From JAFGTX01 sp942492225 (GTDB taxonomy: Bacteria > Bacillota > Clostridia > Peptostreptococcales > Acidaminobacteraceae), in assembly GCA_942492225.1 (NCBI GenBank), contig CALODS010000038.1, positions 1 to 11,425 of the forward strand: a DNA stretch of 11,425 nucleotides, written 5' to 3'. The notes beneath the pieces were generated by a model. That model was given only the letters and a program-made list of their open reading frames with translations. It ran no database searches and was not told the DNA's origin. The translations under genes and the position numbers were made by a program. This document shows, in pieces, positions 5,925 through 11,425 of this stretch. Every line of letters starts with the position of its first letter. The first letter of the stretch is position 1.

Positions 5925-7145
5925 ATGAGTGTTTTTGATATTTTACAGGAAAGAGGATTTGTTGAACAAATCACCCATGAAGCAGAGGTAAAGGAATTAC
6001 TAGAAAAAGAAAAAGTAACGTTTTATATTGGATTTGATCCAACGGCAGATAGTTTACATGTGGGTCATTTTATTCAAGTTATTGTAATGATGCATATGCA
6101 ACAAGCTGGTCATATTCCAATTGCTTTGATTGGCGGTGGTACGGCAAAAGTAGGAGATCCATCAGGTAAGACAGATATGCGTAAGATGATGACAAATGAC
6201 ATTATTATAGATAATGGTAAAAAGATGAAAGCTCAGATGTCAAATTACTTAGATCTTGACGGCACAAAGGGACATTTTGTCAACAATGCAGATTGGTTAG
6301 ATAACTTAAATTACATTGAATTTTTAAGAGAATATGGTAGTAAGTTTTCCGTAAACAGAATGCTTTCCGCAGAATGTTTCAAACAACGTTTAGAAAAAGG
6401 TCTGTCATTTTTAGAATTTAACTACATGATTATGCAAGCTTACGATTTCTTAGAACTTAACAAACGTTACGGTTGTAAAATGCAATTAGGTGGAAATGAT
6501 CAATGGTCTAATATTATTGCAGGTGTAAATTTAATTAGAAAATCTGAACAAGGTGAGGCTTTTGGTTTAACGTTCAAATTGTTAACGACTTCTGAAGGTA
6601 AGAAAATGGGCAAGACTGAAAAAGGTGCTGTATGGATTAATCCAGAAAAGACATCGCCATTTGAAATGTACCAATACTTTAGAAATGTGGATGATGCGGA
6701 CGTAGAAAATTGTTTGGCATTATTAACGTTCCTACCGATGGATGAAGTTAGACGATTAGGTGCTTTAGAGGGATCTGAAATAAATAAAGCGAAAGAAATA
6801 TTGGCATTTGAATTTACGAAGCTTGTACATGGAGAAGAAGAAGCGCAGAAATCACAAGATGCTGCCAAATCTTTATTTTCAGGTGGAATGGATAGCTCAA
6901 ACATTCCAAGTACGACAATATTGAAAAGTGACTTAGATGCAGGTATTGATTTAATGGATGTATTGTGCGATATTGGATTTGTTAAATCAAGAGGTGAAGG
7001 TAAACGTCTTGTAAAGCAAGGTGGCATTTATGTCAATGAACAACAAGTAACGGATTTTGCACAACAATTAACGACAGATAATCTAGATGAAGATAAAATT
7101 ACAATTAGAAAAGGAAAGAAATCTTTCCACCAATTAAAATTATAA
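5925..7145 (+). CDS. tyrS: Tyrosyl-tRNA synthetase
   Basis: Class I aminoacyl-tRNA synthetase that charges tRNA-Tyr in the cytoplasm; works as a homodimer. It has 406 residues, a normal length. The Rossmann catalytic domain has YIGFDPTADSLHVGH (34-48), including the HIGH-type HVGH (45-48), then the GGGTAKVGDPSGK loop (70-82). Tyrosine-pocket residues lie in YMIMQAYDF (167-175; Y167, Q171, D174) and in LGGNDQW (188-194). The KMSKS loop is KMGKT (227-231). A C-terminal S4 RNA-binding domain (about 340-400) shows GFVKSRGEGKRLVKQGGIYVN-like sequence. Translation starts at ATG 5925 behind AGGAGGG. Expression is controlled by the tyrosine T-box just upstream and ends at the strong terminator downstream, so it is a single-gene transcription unit. 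Confidence 0.97.
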   Translation: MSVFDILQERGFVEQITHEAEVKELLEKEKVTFYIGFDPTADSLHVGHFIQVIVMMHMQQAGHIPIALIGGGTAKVGDPSGKTDMRKMMTNDIIIDNGKKMKAQMSNYLDLDGTKGHFVNNADWLDNLNYIEFLREYGSKFSVNRMLSAECFKQRLEKGLSFLEFNYMIMQAYDFLELNKRYGCKMQLGGNDQWSNIIAGVNLIRKSEQGEAFGLTFKLLTTSEGKKMGKTEKGAVWINPEKTSPFEMYQYFRNVDDADVENCLALLTFLPMDEVRRLGALEGSEINKAKEILAFEFTKLVHGEEEAQKSQDAAKSLFSGGMDSSNIPSTTILKSDLDAGIDLMDVLCDIGFVKSRGEGKRLVKQGGIYVNEQQVTDFAQQLTTDNLDEDKITIRKGKKSFHQLKL

Positions 7146-7155
7146 AACGTTTATT

Positions 7156-7204
7156 AGACACTATCATTTGTGAATACGTTCATCAAGTGGTAGTGTCTTT
7201 TATT
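7156..7204 (+). terminator. Rho-independent terminator after tyrS
   Basis: A 15-bp stem (7156-7170 with 7184-7198, including two G-T pairs) around a 13-base loop, followed by TTTTATT. It begins 10 bp after the tyrS stop. Confidence 0.92.
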
Positions 7205-7215
7205 CTATACTTTAG

Positions 7216-7221
7216 TATAAT
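7216..7221 (+). promoter_or_regulatory. Probable -10 box for the winged-helix gene
   Basis: A perfect TATAAT 34 bases before ATG 7256, directly after the tyrS terminator. At 17-bp spacing the -35 position reads GTGTCT (7193-7198), a poor match inside the terminator, so this is a weak or activator-dependent promoter, or a chance match. Confidence 0.5.
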
Positions 7222-7255
7222 AGTGTTAAGAATTTAAAAGGTGTGTGGTGAGACG

Positions 7256-7957
7256 ATGGCAACAAGTTACTTTATATTAGAAAAAGGAATTATAGAACGT
7301 CAAGATTTATCAATATATGAAAAAATGTGTTGTGTTGTTTTAGCAAAATGGGCAACGGAAGAAATAGACACATTTAATATGGAGACATTGTCAGAAGAAA
7401 TGAGTTGTTCACTGAATAAAGCAAAAGAGACAATAAGTCAATTGAAAGCAAAAGGATTTATTCAATCTATTGGCAAGGAAGAAAATGAAAAAGTATCAAG
7501 AATAATAAAAGCACGAGATGTAGAGGGACTTGAACCTATTAACTTTGGTTTAACAAAACCAGAACTGACGAAAGCAGATTTACTGATGCAAGTTAGAACT
7601 ATTATTGAAGAACCAATAAATGATTCGGAAGCTAAAATAATTTTAAACTTTGCGGCAGATGACATAGAAAAAATTAAATTGTGTTATAAGAAAGCAAAAA
7701 ATATGCAGGTAGGCGATAAAATTGAAGCGCTTATGATGGAGTTGCAGAGAAAAGAAAAAACACCTGCAACATTGCCACCAATTACTGAAAAGCTAGATAA
7801 TTCTAATTCCCCGACTGAAAAAAAAGAAAGACCCTGGTATTTAGACGAAGGTGACGAAGGTGCTGACCCAGTAGCGCCCATGAAACAAACACCAGAAACA
7901 CAAATTAATACGACTATGATTCATAAAATGAAAGCATACAAAAAATATGGTAAATAA
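7256..7957 (+). CDS. Winged helix-turn-helix protein, DnaD / replication-initiator-like
   Basis: A 233-residue soluble protein. ATG 7256 is preferred: GGTGA (7247-7251) precedes it by four bases, the same arrangement as at 842; the in-frame GTG at 7241 has no ribosome binding site of its own. Residues about 1-90 look like the winged-helix domain found in DnaD and phage or plasmid initiators: MATSYFILEKGIIE, LSIYEKMCCVVLAKWA, then the NMETLSEEMSCSLNKAKETISQLKAKGF helix-turn-helix (about 41-69). Residues about 105-165 are helical, with INDSEAKIILNFAADDIEKI resembling the second domain of such proteins. A charged, Pro-rich, probably disordered linker (168-215) precedes a basic tail (KMKAYKKYGK). 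The YxxxIG motif of true DnaD is not seen. It may act in chromosome replication initiation or as a regulator; I cannot decide. Confidence 0.6.
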   Translation: MATSYFILEKGIIERQDLSIYEKMCCVVLAKWATEEIDTFNMETLSEEMSCSLNKAKETISQLKAKGFIQSIGKEENEKVSRIIKARDVEGLEPINFGLTKPELTKADLLMQVRTIIEEPINDSEAKIILNFAADDIEKIKLCYKKAKNMQVGDKIEALMMELQRKEKTPATLPPITEKLDNSNSPTEKKERPWYLDEGDEGADPVAPMKQTPETQINTTMIHKMKAYKKYGK

Positions 7958-8002
7958 AAGACTATTCTAAAATAGTTGTTCATCATAATTGAGGGATAGT
8001 AG

Positions 8003-8503
8003 ATGGAAAAGAAACTTTTAATAGGGATAATAATTATTGGAAATTTATTATTAGGCGCTATAGGTGGGATGACGTACATATTGTTAACACGTGAACCCCT
8101 TATAATAGAAGACGTAAAAAAAGAAGAAATAATAGAAAAGGAAATAATTGAACCGCCACCCTTAGAAGAGGAAGCGCTACTAAAAGCAATGCGACTTGTT
8201 GGGGAGCGATTAAGGGTGTTTGATGTTGAAGAACATCAGGATCTATTGCTATTAGCCATTAAGTCTGAAATGACGGCATCTATGCCTAGGGATGTTAAAG
8301 AACAAATTGTGAGGGAGGTCGTTGATACTGAACTCATGGCTTGGAAAGAACGCGTTATAAGAGACACATTAATAGAATTGTATGGAGAATATTCTAGTGA
8401 AGATTATATTGAAATAGATAGAAAAACCAATATTAGCCAATTAAAGGAATTTGTTTCTCGATTTGAGATGGAAGTTTTTGGGCATAAATTAGTGGAGGCA
8501 TTC
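8003..8503 (+). CDS. Small membrane-anchored protein of unknown function, running in frame into the response regulator
   Basis: 167 codons starting at ATG 8003 behind GAGGG (7991-7995). MEKK is followed by one membrane span (about 5-28, rich in I/L/G) and then an acidic, Pro-containing stretch (EEIIEKEIIEPPPLEEE, 41-57) and a helical domain (58-160). I do not recognise the family. Basic residues before the span and acidic ones after it predict the C-terminal part outside the membrane. As read, no stop separates it from the response regulator. However, TAG at 8490-8492 lies one base out of frame, immediately ahead of the next ribosome binding site, and removing one base from TTTTTGGG (8475-8482) would bring it into frame. 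So this is probably a separate gene of about 163 residues whose stop is hidden by an indel. It is likely co-transcribed with the two-component genes and could modulate the kinase (inference). Confidence 0.6.
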
Positions 8504-9178
8504 ATGAAAAAAATATTATTAGTAGAAGATGAACTTAGAATGCGGATGATTATCCGCGATTACTTAGAAAATGAAGGTTATGAAGTATTAGAGGCAAAAG
8601 ATGGCATGGAAGCATTAAATGCATTTCAGAACAATGAAATTGATTTAATATTGCTTGATTTAATGATTCCATTTTTAGATGGATTTGGTGTCTGCAGAGA
8701 AGTTAGAACAAAATCAGATATTCCAATTATAATCATTACAGCTAAAGAAGAGGATGAAGATAAGATTAGAGGCTTCGATTTGGGTGCAGATGAGTATGTT
8801 ACCAAACCTTTTAGTCCTAAAGTATTAGTTGCAAGGGTGAAAAGTTTACTCAAAAGAGTTGATGGCAGTATCGGAGGTAAAGATAATATATTACGTTCTG
8901 GGGTCATTGAAGTCAATAAAATGTCGTATGAAGTAACGGTTGACAATCAAATTATTATTTTGAGTCCCAAAGAATATGAATTATTGATTTTTTTAATAAA
9001 AAATAAAAACAAAGTGATGACTAGAGAACTTATTTTAGATAATGTTTGGGGTTATGACTATTATGGAGATTTAAGAACGGTTGATACACATATAAAAAAA
9101 CTAAGAAACAAATTAGGTGAAGGGTCAAAATATATTAAAACAATTATTCGTGCAGGGTATATGTTCGAGGTGAAATAA
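8504..9178 (+). CDS. OmpR/PhoB-family response regulator
   Basis: Cytoplasmic DNA-binding response regulator, 224 residues from ATG 8504, the normal family length. This start is chosen over the long in-frame extension because GGAGG (8494-8498) lies five bases ahead and the receiver domain begins at once with MKKILLVEDE. The receiver (1-118) has the acidic pair E8-D9, phospho-acceptor D52 in LLDLMIP, switch T79 and K101 in the VTKPF motif. The winged-helix domain (about 130-222) shows LSPKEYELLIFLIKN, WGYDYYGDLRTVDTHIKKLRNKL and the closing IRAGYMF hairpin. TAA at 9176-9178 overlaps the kinase ATG by one base, so the two are translationally coupled partners. Target genes are unknown. Confidence 0.94.
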   Translation: MKKILLVEDELRMRMIIRDYLENEGYEVLEAKDGMEALNAFQNNEIDLILLDLMIPFLDGFGVCREVRTKSDIPIIIITAKEEDEDKIRGFDLGADEYVTKPFSPKVLVARVKSLLKRVDGSIGGKDNILRSGVIEVNKMSYEVTVDNQIIILSPKEYELLIFLIKNKNKVMTRELILDNVWGYDYYGDLRTVDTHIKKLRNKLGEGSKYIKTIIRAGYMFEVK

Positions 9179-10605
9179 TGAAAAATCAGAGCATTATGGT
9201 AAAACTTTTTATCATTTCAGCAGCTTTTTTTATTGTATTTATGTCAGTGGCATTATTTGGTCAATCGACATTTTTTGAAAAGTTTTATACGGAGCAAAAA
9301 ATAAGTACATTAGATGAGGCAATTGAAGGATTTAATAATCTTTATGCTTCTACAGACTGGTTAAATAGTGATATTATCAAGCACACAAAAATATTTGAAC
9401 AATATAACAATGTACAACTAGGGATTATAAATAGCAATTTTGATTTAATTAATAAAGAGATATATGAAATCGTTATTAAAGAAAGATCGGGTGTTATTTC
9501 AAAAATTCGCCTCAATAGTTTGATTAAAACAAGAGATTATTACAATCCAAACTTGAGATATGGCGATTTTGTCTCTGCAAAAGGAATTAAATGGGAAGAA
9601 CCCTTTGAAAACTTCACACCGGAAGAAATATCAATAAATAATATTAGATGGATAGGGATTAAGGAGATCTCAAGTAATGAAAAAGTTGTTGATGTAGAAG
9701 GAACGGTTATAGGATTTAACTTACCTGAAGAGGAAGACTTGTTAAGGGGAATTGACAATCAGAATTTGGTTGGTGCAAGAAATCAATGGATTGCAGCAAA
9801 CAATTATGGTAAGAATATTCGTCGCTCAGAGGAATTTATCTATACTGATAGTCAAACTGGAGAAAAAAATATTGTTCTTGTCAAGCCGATTTTAGGAACT
9901 TCTGATATAGCTTTTGTCGTTGCATCGCAGCAGCCAGTGCTAGAATCACTTCAAGTATTACAGTCTTATTATATTTATGTTTTATTAGGTGCTGTACTTG
10001 TTAGTTTATTGATGAGTTATTTATTTTCGGTGGTTGTCACAAAACCATTAATTAAAATTAACGAAAAAGCAAAAGATATGGCAAATTTAAATTTTGATGA
10101 CTATATTGATGTCACTTCATATGATGAAATTGGCTCCTTATCGGTTAGTTTGAATACGCTTTCTTATAATTTGAAAAAGAGTTTAACAGACTTACAAGAA
10201 GCTAACGTCAAGTTAGTGGAAGATATTGAACGAGAACGTCGAATTGAATTGATGCGTAAAGAATTTATTAGTGGCGTTTCTCACGAATTAAAAACGCCAT
10301 TGGGTATAATTAAAGGATTCGCAGAAGGCATCAAAGACGGTATCGCTAAAGATAAAACGGATGTTTATATAGATGTTATTTTGGACGAGGTTGATAAAAT
10401 GAATGCCCTTGTTATAGATATGTTAGATTTGTCTAGATTACAATTGGATTCGTATCGTCTTGTCTTAAGCACTTTTGACATTGTAGATATGGCTCATGAT
10501 GTCAAAGATCGATTTACAAATCTATTAGCGGAGAAAGAATTATATATACAAATTGGAAGCAGTGAAGAAATGATAGTTGTTGAAGGAGATTACCGTCGAA
10601 TTCAA
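9178..10605 (+). pseudogene. Sensor histidine kinase, C-terminus replaced at chimeric junction
   Basis: Membrane sensor kinase, partner of the response regulator that overlaps it by one base. About 476 native residues are present: membrane span 1 (about 9-29), an extracytoplasmic sensor region (30-262, no known motif recognised), span 2 (about 263-287), a HAMP linker (288-340, with the DEIG signature near 316-319), a coiled coil, and a HisKA dimerisation domain with FISGVSHELKTPLG around phospho-acceptor His369. The sequence is normal to GDYRRIQ (470-476), where the ATPase domain begins; the N box, G boxes and ATP lid are missing. From about 10,606 the frame continues into foreign GC-rich sequence as Arg/Pro-rich nonsense to a TGA at 10696-10698. 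The break is a joining artefact rather than natural decay, so the real gene is probably intact in its own genome. Confidence 0.88.
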
Positions 10606-10606
10606 C
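10598..10606. other. Chimeric junction between AT-rich and GC-rich DNA
   Basis: Two genes on opposite strands break at the same few bases. The + strand kinase is native to about 10605 and the - strand polA is native down to about 10601. Composition changes from 18 G/C in 60 (10501-10560) to 42 in 60 (10681-10740). The shared bases contain GAATTC (10598-10603), so the join lies in a short stretch of sequence identity. Confidence 0.88.
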
Positions 10607-11119
10607 GACCTCGTCGCGCCCATAGACCTTGTCGCGCATGGAGTCGAGCATCCACACGCCCTCGCCCACGAGCTGGAGCAAGTCCTTGTCGGCGCTGACG
10701 ACCACCGCGTTGAGCCCAGCCTCTCGCGCACGCCGCACCAGGGACGCGATCACGTCGTCCGCCTCGACTCCGTCCTGCTGGAACACGGAGATGGACAGCG
10801 TCTCCACGATTTCGTGAACCCGCGACATCTGAACCTTCAGTTCATTCGGTGCCGGCGGTCGGTTCGCCTTGTACTTGTCGTAGATGCGATGCCGAAAGGA
10901 CGGCGTTCGCGAATCCATCGCCACTGCAAACAACGCCGGCTTTCGCTCCGCGACGAGCTTCATCACCATGGTCGTCACACCCAGCGACGCGTTGGTGGGC
11001 TCACCCCGACTGTTGTTCATGGGCGGCAAGGCATGGAACGCCCGGAACACATAGCCGCTGATGTCCAGGATATAGAGCGTCTTGGGATCGCCCGCGGGCG
11101 GTAAGGAAGTCGCGACCAT
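10601..11119 (-). CDS. polA: DNA polymerase I, N-terminal 5'-3' exonuclease part, truncated by the junction
   Basis: First 173 codons of PolA, the repair and Okazaki-fragment-processing polymerase; only part of the 5'-3' exonuclease (FEN-like) domain is present. The start is set at MVATSLPPAGDPK (ATG complementary to 11117-11119), because the conserved fold begins at TLYILD; no clear ribosome binding site is visible. Hallmarks: D19 in the ILDISGYVFRAFHALP segment, GEPTNASLG (39-47), AMDS (67-70), FRHRIYDKYKANRP (75-88), metal ligands in GVEADDVI (117-124) and SADKDLLQL (142-150), and DKVYGRDEVVE (163-173). After E173 the sequence turns into AT-rich foreign DNA, so the rest of the exonuclease and the polymerase domains are missing. 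It is divergent from ffh. Codon use is GC-rich, unlike all genes to the left. Confidence 0.93.
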
Positions 11120-11162
11120 GGGAGCCGGGATAGTACGTGGCCGACGGCGCGCGCAATGCTTC

Positions 11163-11196
11163 GCGGCTGACCACGCGGCTGACCACGCGCTGGTCA
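11163..11196. repeat. Tandem 12-mer and inverted repeat between polA and ffh
   Basis: GCGGCTGACCAC occurs twice in direct tandem (11163-11174 and 11175-11186). The second copy also opens an inverted repeat TGACCA (11180-11185) / TGGTCA (11191-11196) around CGCGC. It lies in the 163-bp divergent intergenic region 11120-11282, which otherwise shows no gene and no promoter I can call with confidence. Confidence 0.6.
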
Positions 11197-11282
11197 TGCG
11201 CCGTTGTGGTCGCCTTGCGAACCGCGGGGAGCGCATGCTAATCCGCCGGCAGTTTTGCCTATGATTTCCGCAAAGAACGACA

Positions 11283-11425
11283 ATGTTTGACGCACTTAGC
11301 AAGGGCTTTCGCAACGCACGCAACCGTCTCGCCGGCGTCGCCGAACTCAACGAAGAGTCCATCGATAAATGCGCGATGCGCTTCCTGGAGGCGATGCCAG
11401 CCAGCGGCAACTGCCGCGCGTGATT
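11283..11425 (+). CDS. ffh: Signal recognition particle protein Ffh, N-terminal start, frame disturbed near window end
   Basis: The first 29 or so codons, MFDALSKGFRNARNRLAG followed by VAELNEESIDK, match the N-terminal helical (N) domain of Ffh, the GTPase that binds signal sequences and 4.5S RNA for membrane targeting. No strong ribosome binding site is seen ahead of ATG 11283. The family should continue with a helix ending in a LLEAD-type motif. Instead, after DK (about 11370) the frame reads CAMRF-LEA and stops at TGA 11421-11423. Reading one base over restores an open path (GAT-GCC-AGC after GGC) to the window edge. At least one indel, and probably a short deletion, affects 11370-11398. 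This is likely poor sequence near a contig end, not a natural pseudogene. The gene continues past the window. Confidence 0.78.

Noticed and set aside
6500..7027. 175-codon - strand frame opposite tyrS
   Set aside because: Fully overlapped by a certain gene, no ribosome binding site, and no recognisable domain.
7241..7255. GTG 7241 as start of the winged-helix gene
   Set aside because: No suitable ribosome binding site, and the sequence GGTGA within it fits as the site for ATG 7256.
8003..9178. A true membrane-tethered response regulator
   Set aside because: Internal ribosome binding site, full-length normal regulator from 8504, an out-of-frame stop at the expected place, and topology that would put the regulator outside the cell.
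10577..11104. Long open + strand frame of 175 codons opposite polA
   Set aside because: It is the GC-rich shadow of polA and begins within the AT-rich kinase; composition is Arg/His-rich without any domain.
10514..11410. The - strand frame of 298 codons as one protein
   Set aside because: Its first 100 or so residues are Arg/Ala/Ser-rich and cover the ffh start and the intergenic region. Only the part from 11119 is PolA-like, and its last 29 codons come from the AT-rich side of the junction.
10606..11425. polA/ffh segment as horizontally acquired DNA
   Set aside because: Both genes are housekeeping genes, polA is cut at the border together with the kinase, and there is no integrase, repeat or attachment site; a chimera is more likely.
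1..11425. CRISPR arrays, tRNA or rRNA genes, insertion sequences
   Set aside because: No regularly spaced repeats, no tRNA-like TTCRANY arms in a cloverleaf context, no transposase motifs or terminal inverted repeats were seen on either strand.

Overview
The window joins two unrelated pieces of DNA. Positions 1 to about 10,600 are AT-rich (30% GC by hand count over 10501-10560). All genes here lie on the + strand, with strong AGGAGG/GAGGTG ribosome binding sites, TATAAT boxes, hairpin-plus-T-run terminators and a T-box tyrosyl-tRNA synthetase leader. This is typical of a low-GC Bacillota, most likely a Clostridia member. From about 10,606 to the end the DNA is GC-rich (70% over 10681-10740). 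It carries the divergent starts of polA (- strand) and ffh (+ strand) in a style that suggests a proteobacterial or myxobacterial-type genome (inference). The switch happens inside the histidine kinase gene and inside polA at once, cutting both in mid-domain. It is best read as a chimeric join (assembly or cloning), not as one real locus.

Layout, left part. (1) 1-2060: the C-terminal part of a CstA-type carbon-starvation/peptide transporter, a terminator, a 95-residue protein resembling the cory-CC-star family, and an ArsA/Get3-like ATPase broken by a one-base shift in an A6 run. (2) 2078-3770: a terminator, a promoter, a crotonase and dapB in one tight operon, then a terminator. (3) 3856-5518: a small possibly PilZ-like protein and a cyclic-di-GMP phosphodiesterase-type HD-GYP protein whose HD dyad reads FD. 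(4) 5523-7204: promoter, tyrosine T-box riboswitch, tyrS and terminator. (5) 7216-7957: a winged-helix protein with a DnaD/replication-initiator flavour. (6) 8003-10605: a small membrane-anchored protein, an OmpR-family response regulator and a sensor kinase, cut off just inside its ATPase domain. The small membrane protein runs in frame into the response regulator, but an internal ribosome binding site, a stop one base out of frame, and membrane topology all argue that these are two genes joined by an indel.

Right part: the first 173 codons of polA (5'-3' exonuclease domain) on the - strand, a 163-bp divergent intergenic region with a tandem 12-mer, and the first codons of ffh, whose reading frame degrades near the window end.

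Most interesting biologically are the CstA / small protein / ArsA-like ATPase cluster, whose joint job is not established to my knowledge, and the HD-GYP protein with the altered dyad. Most important for any user are the chimeric junction and the recurring frame disruptions, which warn about base-level accuracy.
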